DNA from: Compostimonas suwonensis
GTDB lineage: Bacteria; Actinomycetota; Actinomycetes; Actinomycetales; Microbacteriaceae
Assembly: GCF_002797855.1 (NCBI RefSeq)
Contig: NZ_PGFB01000001.1
Location: 620,001-684,000, forward strand
Direction: 5' to 3'
Length of the DNA stretch: 64,000 bases
Position 1 is the stretch's first letter. The number at the start of each line of letters is the position of its first letter. The position numbers were made by a program, and so were the translations under genes. Positions 27,363-36,614 of this stretch are shown here, piece by piece. A model generated the notes under the pieces. That model searched no databases and was not told the DNA's origin. It saw nothing but the letters and a program-made list of their open reading frames with translations.

Positions 27363-27678
27363 ACGGGCGGCTTTTCGGGCTGCTGCTGCGCTCGGACGCG
27401 ACCCCAACCCGTCGCACCCTGCGTCGAGTCGCGCCGAATCGTCGTTCGGAGGCGCCGCAGACGACGATTCGGCGCGACTCGCGACGGGGTGGCGGGCATC
27501 CGGGCGGCTGTGGCATGTGCACAAACGTTCGGGCGGCGGTGGGCGGCTCGCTTGTCGTTTGCGCACGGGGGAGTTGGGCGCGCGCGGCATCCGTCTTAGC
27601 GTGGGAGGCACGGCATGCCGGTAGAGCCGTGCGTGCGCTGTGCCGTTGAGAACTGCGCTGTTCAGAGGAGAGTTGACG
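27363..27678. other. 316-bp spacer with a 21-nt-arm hairpin
   Basis: No gene is visible. The arms at 27425-27445 and 27461-27481 (CGAGTCGCGCCGAATCGTCG core) are perfectly complementary across 21 nt with a 15-nt loop. As both neighbours are on the plus strand, the hairpin can terminate the small membrane-protein transcript. The remainder probably holds the promoter of the acyl-CoA oxidase gene. Confidence 0.6.
27425..27481. terminator. Strong hairpin, 21-nt perfect arms
   Basis: The 27425-27445 and 27461-27481 arms pair without mismatch. It contains the same CGAATCG core as other spacer hairpins in this window. No U-tract follows. Confidence 0.6.
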
Positions 27679-29961
27679 ATGGTCGACGCCACGACGAAGA
27701 AGACCGCCACTCCGCGCCAGAAGGCCGGGCGGAAGACGAGCCCGGACGCGGCGAGCCCCGCGAAGGCGAGCCCCGAGAAGGCGAGCCCGCAGAACCCCGA
27801 CGAGGCGACGGCCGCGGCCCCGAAGACCGCGGCGGGCCTCGCCCCGGCCCGCACAGCCGCGGATCGCGAGACCGCCGCGAGGCAGACGGCCGTCGAGAAG
27901 AGCGTGGATCGCGAGCTCGCGCGCACCGAGCCCGCCGCCCCCGCCGACGAGCCCCGCGTCGACGTCGAGGCGCTCGGCCGCCAACTGCTCGGCCGCTGGG
28001 CCGACATCCGGATCTCCGCCCGCGAGGTCGCCGGCCGGCCCGAGATGCAGAGCGTGCCCGGGCTGTCGATGGCCGAGCACCGTGAGCGCGTGCTGGGTCA
28101 GCTCAAGCTGCTCGTCGACAACGGGCAGGTGCACCGCGCCTTCCCGGTGAGCGTCGGCGGCCAGGAGGATCACGGCGGCAACATCGCCGGCTTCGAGGAG
28201 CTCGTCGTCGCCGACCCGTCGCTGCAGATCAAGTCCGGTGTGCAGTGGGGGCTCTTCGGCGCCGCCGTTATGCACCTCGGCACGCAGTCGCACCACGAGA
28301 GGTACCTGCCCGCGATCATGAGCCTCGAGGTCCCTGGCGCGTTCGCGATGACCGAGACGGGCCACGGCTCGGATGTCGCGAGCATCGCCACGACCGCGAC
28401 GTACGACCCCCAGGCGCAGGAGTTCGTCCTCGACACCCCGTTCCGCGGCGCCTGGAAGGACTACCTCGGCAACGCCGCGCTGCACGGCAAGGCCGCCGTG
28501 GTCTTCGCGCAGCTCGTGACGCAGGGTGTCAACCACGGGGTCCATGCCTTCTACGTGCCCATCCGCGATGCCGACGGCGTCTTCCTGCCGGGCATCGGCG
28601 GCGAGGACGACGGCCTCAAGGGCGGTCTCAACGGCATCGACAACGGGCGCCTGCACTTCAGAGGCGTGCGCATCCCCCGCACCGACCTGCTCAACCGCTA
28701 CGGCGACGTCGCGGAAGACGGCACCTACTCCTCCCCGATCGCGAGCCCGGGCCGGCGCTTCTTCACGATGCTCGGAACCCTCGTGCAGGGACGTGTCTCG
28801 CTCGACGGCTCGGCGGTCGCGGCATCCAAGGTCGCCTTGCAGATCGCGATCACCTACGGCAGCCAGCGCCGCCAGTTCACGGCCGCGAGCGACACCGACG
28901 AGGAGGTGCTGCTCGACTACCAGCGCCACCAGCGCCGGCTCTTCCCGCTGCTCGCGACGACCTACGCCGCGAGCTTCGCGCACGAGCGCTTCCTCGTGAA
29001 GTTCGATGAGGTCTTCTCGGGCAAGGCCGACACGGATGACGACCGCCAAGACCTCGAGACGCTGGCCGCCGCGCTCAAGCCTCTGTCGACCTGGCACGCC
29101 CTCGACACCCTGCAAGAGGCCCGCGAGGCCTGCGGCGGCGCGGGTTTCCTCGCCGAGAACCGGCTTACCGGGTTACGAGCCGACCTCGACGTCTACGTGA
29201 CGTTCGAGGGCGACAACAACGTGCTCCTCCAGCTCGTCTCGAAGCGCCTGCTCACCGACTTCAGCAAGAAGTTCGCGAAGGCGGACACGGGCGCGCTCGC
29301 CCGCTACGTCGTCGAACAGGCCGCCGACCGCGCCTACCACGGCACGGGCCTGCGCAGCCTGGCCCAGACGGTCAAGGACTTCGGGTCGACCGCGCGCTCG
29401 GTCGAGCACCTGCGCGAGCCGGGCGTTCAGCGCGAGCTGCTCACCGACCGGGTCGAGACGATGATCGCGGATGCCGCGGCCAAGCTCCGTCCGGCATCCA
29501 AGCTGTCCAAGAAGGATGCCGCCGCGCTCTTCAACTCGCAGCAGAACGAGCTCATCGAGGCCGCCCGCGCCCACGGCGAGCTGCTGCAGTGGGAGGCGTT
29601 CACGGAGGCGCTCGACGAGGTGGCCGACCCGCCGACCAAGCGCGTGCTCACCTGGGTGCGCGACCTCTTCGGCCTGGGCCTGGTCGAGAAGCACCTCGCG
29701 TGGTACCTCGTGCACGGACGGCTCTCGCCGCAGCGGGCCCAGGCCGTCTCGGCGTACATCGATCGCCTGATCGCGCGGCTGCGTCCGCACGCGCTCGATC
29801 TCGTCGACGCCTTCGGCTACCGCCAGGAGCACCTGCGCGCGGCGATCGCCTCGGGTGCCGAGGCCGAGCGCCAGTCCGAGGCGCGCGAGCACCAGCGCGC
29901 CCAGCGCGAGAGCGGCACGGCCCCCGTCGACGAGAAGACCCTGCGCGCCGCGAAGCGCTAG
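27679..29961 (+). CDS. Acyl-CoA oxidase with Lys/Ala/Pro-rich N-terminal extension
   Basis: 760 residues from the ATG at 27679 (SD GAGGAGA). An in-frame ATG at 27640 lacks a good SD. Residues 1-105 are disordered and rich in KxASP repeats. The flavoenzyme core begins about 108: FAMTETGHGSDVASI, FRGAWKDYLGNAALHGKAAVVFAQL, GGLNGIDNGRLHF, ACGGAGFLAENRL, FEGDNNVLLQLVSKRL. The last motif holds the catalytic Glu region of acyl-CoA oxidases. The enzyme performs the first step of beta-oxidation using FAD and O2. Monocistronic. Confidence 0.94.
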   Translation: MVDATTKKTATPRQKAGRKTSPDAASPAKASPEKASPQNPDEATAAAPKTAAGLAPARTAADRETAARQTAVEKSVDRELARTEPAAPADEPRVDVEALGRQLLGRWADIRISAREVAGRPEMQSVPGLSMAEHRERVLGQLKLLVDNGQVHRAFPVSVGGQEDHGGNIAGFEELVVADPSLQIKSGVQWGLFGAAVMHLGTQSHHERYLPAIMSLEVPGAFAMTETGHGSDVASIATTATYDPQAQEFVLDTPFRGAWKDYLGNAALHGKAAVVFAQLVTQGVNHGVHAFYVPIRDADGVFLPGIGGEDDGLKGGLNGIDNGRLHFRGVRIPRTDLLNRYGDVAEDGTYSSPIASPGRRFFTMLGTLVQGRVSLDGSAVAASKVALQIAITYGSQRRQFTAASDTDEEVLLDYQRHQRRLFPLLATTYAASFAHERFLVKFDEVFSGKADTDDDRQDLETLAAALKPLSTWHALDTLQEAREACGGAGFLAENRLTGLRADLDVYVTFEGDNNVLLQLVSKRLLTDFSKKFAKADTGALARYVVEQAADRAYHGTGLRSLAQTVKDFGSTARSVEHLREPGVQRELLTDRVETMIADAAAKLRPASKLSKKDAAALFNSQQNELIEAARAHGELLQWEAFTEALDEVADPPTKRVLTWVRDLFGLGLVEKHLAWYLVHGRLSPQRAQAVSAYIDRLIARLRPHALDLVDAFGYRQEHLRAAIASGAEAERQSEAREHQRAQRESGTAPVDEKTLRAAKR

Positions 29962-30014
29962 CGCGCGGCATCCGCTGCCCCTCCTCCCCCGCCCTACCCA
30001 CCTACGCACGTACA

Positions 30015-30101
30015 TACTCAAAACGACGGAGATTTCCACCGTAACGGCCCGTTTTCGCCCGAAACGCGACAAAACAGCGGGAATCTCCGTCGTTTTGAGT
30101 A
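30015..30101. repeat. Inverted-repeat element, copy 1 (87 bp)
   Basis: TACTCAAAACGACGGAGATT (30015-30034) pairs perfectly with 30082-30101. The centre has GTTTTCGCCCGAAA. A second copy at 31891-31979 is in the same orientation. The two flank the MFS gene. Here the element lies between convergent genes. Confidence 0.85.
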
Positions 30102-30187
30102 ACGGACGAGGAGAAAGGGTCGGAGGGGTCGGAGGGGTCGGGGTGTTGAGCGCGCGAGCCGTCGTGCGCGTTCGGCATCCGTGAGCG

Positions 30188-31780
30188 CTATGAGTCCGCG
30201 CGTGTGTAGCTTTCGCGCAACTCGGCCTCCTTCTGGCGGCTGGGGAGGCCGAACCAGACGACGACCGCGCCGATGACGATCGCCACCGCGCCGATGAGGT
30301 AGGCGCCGAGCGATCCGGCGACCAGGCTCTGGCGGGCGGCTTCGAGGATGTCGTCGGAGTACTGGGGGTATTGGGTCGCGACGTGCGCGGCGGAGGCGAA
30401 GGATGCCTGAAGCGCGCGGGTGACATCCGGGCCTATGCTGCTCGCCGCCCCGCTGGATGTGAGCACGTCGGCGAACGCCGTGGCGAAGCCCCCGGCGAGC
30501 ACCGCCCCGAGGAGGGCCTGCATGATCGAGCCGCCGAGGTCGTTCTGAAGGTCGGATGTCGCCGACGCCATCCCGACGCGGCGCACGGGGGTCGTGCTCG
30601 TGAGCGAGCGCGAGGAGGCCGTGATGACGAACGCCGCACCGGCGCCGATGACGAAGAAACCGATCCCGATGAGCCAGTACGGCGTGCCTTCGCGCCACGC
30701 GAGCATCGTGAGGAACGCGACGATGATGAAGGCATAACCGACGAGCATGGTTCCTCGTGTGCCGGACGTGATGACGATGCGAGCCGACACCGGGGCCATG
30801 AGGATGAGGCCGACGGCCGCGGGTATGACGGCGGCGCCGGCGCCGAGCGGTGTGTAGCCGAGGATGTTCTGCATGAACTGCTCTCCGACGAACATCGCGC
30901 CGATGAGGGACCCGAACGCGATCGTTCCCGCGAGTGCCGGCACCCAGAACAGGCGCCGTCGGGCGACCGACAGGTCGTAGAGCGGGTTCTTCGCGACCCT
31001 CTGCCGCCACAGGAAGAGCCCGATGAACACTACGGCGCCTCCGATGAGCACGCCCCCGACCGTGCCGCCGCCGGGAGCGAGGACAACGCCGATTCCGAGC
31101 ACCAGCGCGGCGATGCCGATCGTCGAGAGGATGCCGCCGAGGTGGTCGACGGGCTCGGTGGACTCGTCGACGTGCGACGGCACGGCTGTCATGATGAGGA
31201 TGATCGCGACGATCGCGACGGGGATGCTCAGCAGGAACGCGACGTTCCAGCTGGAGATCGCGAGGACGCCGCCCGCGACGACGCCGCCCGCGACACTCGC
31301 CATGCCGCCGAGGCTCGCCCACAGTGCGATCGCGCTCGTGCGCTTGGGGCCCTCCGCCCAGAGCGCCGTGATGAGCGACAGGGTCGTCGGATACGCCATG
31401 CCCGCGGCGAGGCCCGTGAACACGCGCGCGCCGATGAGGATCTCGATCGTCGGCGCGAAGGCGGACAGGAGGCTCGCGACGATCGTGAGCACCATGCCGA
31501 TCAGCAGGAGCTGCTTGCGGCCGAAGCGGTCGGCGACCGCGCCGAAGTACAGCACGGACATGGCCAGCCCGAGCCCCGTGCCGAGGCCCACGAGATTCAG
31601 CGCCGTCTGGGACGCGTCGTAGCTCATCCCGATCGCGGGAAGGGCGACGGTGGCCGCGGCGAAGTTGATGTTGCAGACCACGGCTGCGATGAGGAGCGCA
31701 GCGAGCACGAGTCCTGCGCGAGGGGGGACACCCGCCCGGGGACCGTCGGCGTTGCGTGCAGAGACGGCAGCGGTGTTCAC
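30188..31780 (-). CDS. MFS transporter, 14-TM DHA2-type drug exporter
   Basis: 530 residues, about fourteen hydrophobic helices. The MFS motif A (GAVADRFGRKQLLLIG) and the TM5 antiporter motif region (GLAAGMAYPTTLSLITALW) are visible. A large extracytoplasmic loop between the last two helices (~430-490) is Ala/Ser-rich. The DHA2 family exports drugs or toxic metabolites by proton antiport. It is flanked on both sides by the 87-89 bp inverted-repeat element and could be an acquired cassette, although its codon use looks native. Confidence 0.9.
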   Translation of the reverse strand: MNTAAVSARNADGPRAGVPPRAGLVLAALLIAAVVCNINFAAATVALPAIGMSYDASQTALNLVGLGTGLGLAMSVLYFGAVADRFGRKQLLLIGMVLTIVASLLSAFAPTIEILIGARVFTGLAAGMAYPTTLSLITALWAEGPKRTSAIALWASLGGMASVAGGVVAGGVLAISSWNVAFLLSIPVAIVAIILIMTAVPSHVDESTEPVDHLGGILSTIGIAALVLGIGVVLAPGGGTVGGVLIGGAVVFIGLFLWRQRVAKNPLYDLSVARRRLFWVPALAGTIAFGSLIGAMFVGEQFMQNILGYTPLGAGAAVIPAAVGLILMAPVSARIVITSGTRGTMLVGYAFIIVAFLTMLAWREGTPYWLIGIGFFVIGAGAAFVITASSRSLTSTTPVRRVGMASATSDLQNDLGGSIMQALLGAVLAGGFATAFADVLTSSGAASSIGPDVTRALQASFASAAHVATQYPQYSDDILEAARQSLVAGSLGAYLIGAVAIVIGAVVVWFGLPSRQKEAELRESYTRADS

Positions 31781-31890
31781 GGCGGAAGGCTCCTCGATGA
31801 TCGGATGCGGCGCACTGTTTTCTCCTCGAAAGATAGCGTATTTCCGCCCGAGGGAACGATCTCGCCTCGATGATCCCGCCCCTCTCCTCC

Positions 31891-31979
31891 CTACTCAAAA
31901 TGACGGAGATTCCCGCCGCAGCGGCTCGTTTTCGCCCGAAATGCTCTATGACGGCGGGAATCTCCGTCGTTTTGAGTAG
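31891..31979. repeat. Inverted-repeat element, copy 2 (89 bp)
   Basis: Arms 31891-31918 and 31952-31979 match at 27 of 28 positions; the same GTTTTCGCCCGAAA centre is present. Here the element sits between divergent promoters (MFS and ABC operon), which argues against a simple terminator. Confidence 0.85.
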
Positions 31980-32003
31980 GCACGGGGAGGGAGGGGCGGG
32001 CGG

Positions 32004-32019
32004 TGGTACCTGAGTACCA
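32004..32019. promoter_or_regulatory. Dyad TGGTAC-CTGA-GTACCA, candidate response-regulator operator
   Basis: A perfect 6-bp-arm inverted repeat about 110 bp upstream of the ABC operon. The operon encodes a NarL-type response regulator, and such regulators bind short dyads close to their own promoters. A second hairpin, GAGTGCC-N6-GGCACTC, lies at 32085-32104, near the leader start. Confidence 0.55.
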
Positions 32020-32126
32020 GCGGATGCCGCGAGGAGGGGCCGCGCGACGGACGCGGTGCGGCATCCATTCTCCGTACTGTCGAAGAGTGCCACGAACGGC
32101 ACTCTCGCAGAAACGAAGGTGATCGA

Positions 32127-33074
32127 ATGATCGAGGCTGAGCTGCTCAGCAAGAGGTACGGGTCGAAGACGGCCGTGGACGGCGTGACGTTCACGGTGCA
32201 GTCCGGCAAGGTCACGGGCTTCCTCGGGCCCAACGGCGCCGGCAAGTCGACGACGATGCGGATGATCGTGGGGCTCGACCGGCCCACCGCCGGCCGGGTG
32301 ACCGTCAACGGGCGCCCCTACGTGGAGAGCCGCGCCCCCCTGCGCGAGGTCGGTGTGCTGCTCGACGCCAAAGCCGTGCACACCGGTCGCAGCGCCTACA
32401 ACCACCTGCTCGCGATGGGCGCGACCCACGGGATCGGCGCGGCCCGCGTTCGCGAGGTCATCGAGCTCACGGGGCTGCAGTCCGTCGCGCGCAAGCGGGT
32501 CGGCGGCTTCTCGCTCGGCATGGGACAGCGCCTCGGGATCGCGGCCGCCCTGCTCGGCGATCCCCAGACGCTCATCCTCGACGAGCCCGTCAACGGACTG
32601 GACCCCGAGGGCGTGCGCTGGGTGCGCACCCTCGTGCGATCCCTTGCGGCGGAAGGCCGCACGGTGCTGCTCTCCTCGCACCTCATGAGCGAGATGGCCC
32701 AGACCGCCGACCACATCATCGTGCTGGGGCGCGGCCGGATCATCGCCGACGCCCCCGTCGGAGACATCGTGGGCGGCGCGAGCCAGCTCACCGTGCGCGT
32801 GCGCACGCCCCACGCGAGCGAGCTCACGGCTCTGCTCGCCCTCCCGGAGGTGCGCGTGACGAGCGTCGAGCAGGGTCTGCTCGACGTGAGCGGCATCTCC
32901 GCCGCCGACATCGGCGACCGCGCCGCTCGTGCGGGCATCGCCCTGCACGAGCTCACCCCTGTCACCCGTTCCCTCGAGGAGGCGTACATGTCGCTCACGG
33001 AAGACGACGTCGAATACCGCACACAGTCCATGCTCGAGACGCAGGACCTCCCGTCGCAGGGGGTGGCACGATGA
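32127..33074 (+). CDS. ABC transporter ATP-binding protein (BcrA/DrrA-type)
   Basis: 315 residues, SD GAAGGTGA. Walker A GPNGAGKST at 34-42, signature FSLGMGQRL, Walker B LILDEP, and D-loop follow in order. A C-terminal extension of about 90 residues (DAPVGDIVG onward) is typical of ABC-2 exporters. The ATG of the permease overlaps its stop (ATGA), so both are made together. With the sensor kinase and regulator it forms a self-contained drug or peptide-responsive export unit. Confidence 0.95.
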   Translation: MIEAELLSKRYGSKTAVDGVTFTVQSGKVTGFLGPNGAGKSTTMRMIVGLDRPTAGRVTVNGRPYVESRAPLREVGVLLDAKAVHTGRSAYNHLLAMGATHGIGAARVREVIELTGLQSVARKRVGGFSLGMGQRLGIAAALLGDPQTLILDEPVNGLDPEGVRWVRTLVRSLAAEGRTVLLSSHLMSEMAQTADHIIVLGRGRIIADAPVGDIVGGASQLTVRVRTPHASELTALLALPEVRVTSVEQGLLDVSGISAADIGDRAARAGIALHELTPVTRSLEEAYMSLTEDDVEYRTQSMLETQDLPSQGVAR

Positions 33075-33901
33075 CCGCCGCGGTGGGAGTGCAGCCCCGG
33101 GTCGCGGCATCCGCCCGCCCGTGGCGACTGAGCTTCGGGGGCGTGCTGCGCTCGGAGTGGATCAAGATGCGCAGCCTGCGCTCGACCGTCTGGTCGTACG
33201 TCATCATCATCGCGATCTCGATCGGCATGGCTGCGCTCATGAGCTCGACGGCGGGATCGTTCGCCTCCGAGGTTCCGGCCTCGGAGTACAACACCTTCGT
33301 GCTGCAGGCGTCGACCTTCGGGATCTTCTTCGGGCAGCTCGTCGCCGCCGTTCTCGGTGTGCTCGTCATCAGCGGCGAATACTCGACCGGCATGATCCGC
33401 TCGACGCTCACCGCCGTGCCGGGGCGGCTCGCCGCCCTGTGGGCCAAGGCCATCGTGTTCGCGGTCGCGACCTTCGTCGTCGGCCTCGTGAGCGTCGGTC
33501 TGAGCCTCGTGATCGCGGCTCCGATCCTCGGCGGCTTCGGCATCGAGGCGGATCTCTCCGACCCGGCCCTCTACGGCTCGCTCGTGAGCGCCGCCGCGTA
33601 CCTCGCCCTCATGGGCGTGCTGTCGCTCGGGATCGGCACCGTGCTGCGTGCGGGGGCCGGCGGCATCGCGGCATCCCTCGGCCTCATCCTCGTGGTGCCG
33701 ATCATCGTCTCGATGATCCCGGCCGACTGGGCGAGCGATCTGTCGCCCTATCTGCCCTCGAACGCGGGGCAGGAGATGTTCGGCCTATCATCGATGGGTG
33801 GTGGCAACCTCGAGGTCTGGCAGGACTGGCTCGTCGTTCTCGGCTGGGTCGCCGTCTCGATGATCGGCGCGGCCGTCGCGCTCAAACGGAGGGATGCCTG
33901 A
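33071..33901 (+). CDS. ABC-2 type permease
   Basis: 276 residues, six TM helices, the first after LRSEWIKMRSLRSTVWSYV. The motif SGEYSTGMIRSTLTAVPGR between TM2 and TM3 is typical of ABC-2 permeases partnering BcrA-type ATPases. It pairs with the upstream ATPase by 4-bp overlap. The substrate is unknown; relatives export antibiotics, lantibiotics or lipids. Confidence 0.94.
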   Translation: MTAAVGVQPRVAASARPWRLSFGGVLRSEWIKMRSLRSTVWSYVIIIAISIGMAALMSSTAGSFASEVPASEYNTFVLQASTFGIFFGQLVAAVLGVLVISGEYSTGMIRSTLTAVPGRLAALWAKAIVFAVATFVVGLVSVGLSLVIAAPILGGFGIEADLSDPALYGSLVSAAAYLALMGVLSLGIGTVLRAGAGGIAASLGLILVVPIIVSMIPADWASDLSPYLPSNAGQEMFGLSSMGGGNLEVWQDWLVVLGWVAVSMIGAAVALKRRDA

Positions 33902-33903
33902 CC

Positions 33904-35310
33904 GTGGTCTCCAGCGAATCCCCGACGGCCCGGCTCGCGGCGAACCCCGCAGCCGACGCCGCCGGGGATTTGCGGCTTCCCAAACCACCGGGGGTCATCC
34001 GGCAGTTCTTCGCGCGGCATCCGTGGCTCGTCGACTGGGCCCTCGTCGTTCTGTACTACCCGCCGGCCGCCATCACGATCCTGGTGCTGAGCACCGACGT
34101 CTCGGCCGGCGTGGCGCTGCTCAACCTCGTCTACATCACCGGCGGCGCGGCGGCGCTGCTGTTCCGCCGCGCCCTGCCCGTGCTCGCGCTCGCCGTCTCG
34201 ACCGTCGTCTTCCTGATCGCTGACCCCGACTTCAGCTCGCTCGCCATCCTGCCCTTCGCCATCGCCCTCTACGCGGTCGCCGTGTACGAGAGCGTGCGCG
34301 CCGCGTGGTGGGGCTTCGGGGCGTCGTCGCTCGCCGTCATCCTGGGCACGATCCTGCAGTCGCTCCACAAGACCGCGCCCTGGGTCGGCGACGCCGGCCC
34401 GATGATCATCGTGATGATCATCGCCACGCTCGTGGGCATCAACATCGGCAATCGCAAGAGATACGTCATGGCCCTGCTCGACCGCGCCGCGCAGCTCGCG
34501 CGCGAACGCGACCAGCAGGCCGAGCTCGCCGCCGCGGCCGAACGCGCCCGCATCGCCCGCGAGCTGCACGATGTCGTCGCGCACAGCCTCTCGGTGATCG
34601 TGGCGCTCTCCGACGGCGCCGAGGCGATCGCCGATCGCGACCCCGCACGATCCCGGGCCGCCATGCGCCGGGTGTCGGATGCCGGCCGCACCTCCCTGCA
34701 GGAGATGCGACGCCTGCTCGGGGTCATGGGCGGAACCGACGACGAGGGCGGTCAGCCGCTGCGGCCCCAGCCCGGCATGGTCGACCTCGGCGACCTGCTG
34801 CAGACCTACCGCTCGGCCGGTCTCCCCGTGCGCTTCGAGACCGAGGGCCACACCCCCGAGGAGCCGGGCCTGCAGCTCGTCGTCTACCGCATCGTGCAGG
34901 AGTCGCTCACCAATGTGCTCCGCTACGCGAGCGGTGTGAGCGCCGTCGTCGTGCGCGTCGTGTCGACCGAGGCGAGCATCATGGTGTCGGTGCGGGACGA
35001 CGGCACGGGCACGGCGCAGCTGTCGCAGGGGCTGGGGCGGGGCATCCTGGGCATGACCGAACGTGCGGCCCTGTACGGTGGAACGCTCACGGCAGGACCG
35101 GAGCCCCCGCGGGGTTGGCGGGTGTATGCGGCGATACCGCTGCCGGGCGGGGCGGGTGCGGGGGATGGCGCCGGCGAGACCGGCGATGCGGACGCGGATG
35201 CTCCTGCGGCGTCGGCGGCGGCCGCTGCCGCTGAGATCGAGGCCGCTGGGGCCGCGACCGACGTCGACGCCGACGTCGCGACGCAAACGGACGGGAAGGG
35301 CGACGAGTGA
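33904..35310 (+). CDS. NarL-class sensor histidine kinase
   Basis: 468 residues from a GTG 2 nt after the permease stop. Four to five TM helices fill residues ~45-195. The HisKA_3 dimerisation box ARIARELHDVVAHSLSVIV contains the phosphoacceptor His222. The HATPase region is present (VVYRIVQESLTNVLRYA, RDDGTGTAQLSQGLGRGILGMTERAALYGG). A 55-residue Ala/Asp-rich tail follows. Short extracytoplasmic loops suggest an intramembrane-sensing kinase. The response-regulator gene overlaps its 3' end. Confidence 0.94.
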   Translation: MVSSESPTARLAANPAADAAGDLRLPKPPGVIRQFFARHPWLVDWALVVLYYPPAAITILVLSTDVSAGVALLNLVYITGGAAALLFRRALPVLALAVSTVVFLIADPDFSSLAILPFAIALYAVAVYESVRAAWWGFGASSLAVILGTILQSLHKTAPWVGDAGPMIIVMIIATLVGINIGNRKRYVMALLDRAAQLARERDQQAELAAAAERARIARELHDVVAHSLSVIVALSDGAEAIADRDPARSRAAMRRVSDAGRTSLQEMRRLLGVMGGTDDEGGQPLRPQPGMVDLGDLLQTYRSAGLPVRFETEGHTPEEPGLQLVVYRIVQESLTNVLRYASGVSAVVVRVVSTEASIMVSVRDDGTGTAQLSQGLGRGILGMTERAALYGGTLTAGPEPPRGWRVYAAIPLPGGAGAGDGAGETGDADADAPAASAAAAAAEIEAAGAATDVDADVATQTDGKGDE

Positions 35311-35999
35311 GCGATCGACGAGAGACACACGAGCCGGAGGGTCGCGACATCCGCGTGCTGCTGGTCGACGACCAGGCGCTGCTGCGGGTGGGGTTCCGGA
35401 TGGTGCTCGACGCGGAGGAGGGCATCGACGTGGTCGGCGAGGCGTCCGACGGGGTCGAGGCCGTCGAGCTCGCGGCGCGCCTGCGACCCGACGTCGTGCT
35501 CATGGACGTGCGGATGCCGCGACTCGACGGCATCGCGGCGACCGAGCGCATCGTGGCCGCCCAGCCTGCCGCCCGCATCATCATCCTGACGACCTTCGAC
35601 CTCGACGAGTACGCCTTCGGCGGGCTGCGGGCTGGCGCGAGCGGGTTCCTGCTCAAAGACGCCCGGCCGGCCGAGCTCGTGGCCGCGATCCGCTCGGTCG
35701 ACCGCGGCGACGCCTCGATCTCGCCGCGGATCACCCGCAAGATGCTCGACCTCGTGGTTCCCCAGCTCGCCGGCGAGGAGCCCGACTCCGAGCAGCTGCG
35801 TCTGCTGGCCACGCTCACGGAGCGCGAGCGCGAGGTCCTCGTCGCGGTCGCGGGCGGCCTCTCGAACGCCGAGATCGCGGAGCGCTTCTTCCTCTCCGAG
35901 TCGACGGTCAAGACCCACGTGAGCCGCGTGCTGCTCAAACTGGGCCTGCGCGACCGGGTGCAGGCCGTCATCTTCGCCTACGAGCAGGGCCTCGTCTGA
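35307..35999 (+). CDS. NarL/LuxR-family response regulator
   Basis: 230 residues from a GTG overlapping the kinase stop (GTGA). The receiver has D21-D22, phosphoacceptor Asp67 (LMDVRMPRLDG), and KDARPAEL. The LuxR HTH is at ~165-220 (LTEREREVLVAVAGGLSNAEIAERFFLSESTVKTHVSRVLLKLGL). It should activate the ABC operon through the dyads upstream. Transcription probably ends at the 62-bp palindrome 2 bp downstream. Confidence 0.96.
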   Translation: MSDRRETHEPEGRDIRVLLVDDQALLRVGFRMVLDAEEGIDVVGEASDGVEAVELAARLRPDVVLMDVRMPRLDGIAATERIVAAQPAARIIILTTFDLDEYAFGGLRAGASGFLLKDARPAELVAAIRSVDRGDASISPRITRKMLDLVVPQLAGEEPDSEQLRLLATLTEREREVLVAVAGGLSNAEIAERFFLSESTVKTHVSRVLLKLGLRDRVQAVIFAYEQGLV

Positions 36000-36000
36000 C

Positions 36001-36062
36001 CCCGAGTAGACGCGAATCGGGGGTCCAGAGGCCTCTGGACCCCCGATTCGCGTCCACTCGGG
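36001..36062. terminator. 62-bp near-perfect palindrome
   Basis: Two 31-nt arms (36001-36031 and 36032-36062) match at 30 of 31 positions with no spacer. The inner part is GGGGGTCCAGAGG/CCTCTGGACCCCC. Both neighbouring genes are on the plus strand, so it separates the ABC-TCS operon from the HEAT-repeat gene. A no-spacer palindrome of this size forms a cruciform readily. Confidence 0.7.
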
Positions 36063-36083
36063 GGGAGGGTAAGTTGGGGGACC

Positions 36084-36614
36084 ATGGATGAAACCGAGTT
36101 CCTCGACCTTCCGCTCGCCGATCGTCTCGCCGTGGCGGTGGAGGGGTCGAGCGAGATCGCGGTGGTCCGGCGCGCGCTGCAGCTGATGGCGGGGCGGAAC
36201 CCGGGCGACGACTTCCTGCTGCTCGTCGGCGGGCACCACGCGCAGGGCATCCTCGACGGCGCACCGCCGCTGTACTGGCCGGAGGTGTGGGGCACGCGAG
36301 CGCTGTTGTACGTGTGGGCGGAGTCCGCGGCATCCGCTGTGATCGCGGGCCTCGGCAACCAGGCCTGGCGGGTGCGCGAGATGAGCGCCAAGGTGATCGC
36401 GGAGCGCGGCGTCGAGGCCGCTGCCGAGCTCGCCGAGGCGACGACCGACGCGAACGCCCGTGTGCGTGCGGCGGCCGTGCGCGGTCTGGTCGCGCTCGGC
36501 GCCGACGACCAGCGCGACGCCATCACGGCACGGCTGCGCGACCCTGACAAAGAGGTCAAGCAGGCGGCCCGCCAGGCGCTCGACGCCTTGCGCCGCATTC
36601 AGGGCGACTCATAG
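36084..36614 (+). CDS. HEAT-repeat protein
   Basis: 176 residues. After an N-terminal helical region (MDETEFLDLPLADRLAVAVEGSSEIAVVRRAL), residues ~85-172 form at least three HEAT-like helix pairs (AWRVREMSAKVIAERG, DANARVRAAAVRGLVALG, DKEVKQAARQALDALRR). Such short HEAT proteins mediate protein-protein contacts or phycobilin-lyase-like functions. No catalytic residues are obvious. Confidence 0.85.
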   Translation: MDETEFLDLPLADRLAVAVEGSSEIAVVRRALQLMAGRNPGDDFLLLVGGHHAQGILDGAPPLYWPEVWGTRALLYVWAESAASAVIAGLGNQAWRVREMSAKVIAERGVEAAAELAEATTDANARVRAAAVRGLVALGADDQRDAITARLRDPDKEVKQAARQALDALRRIQGDS

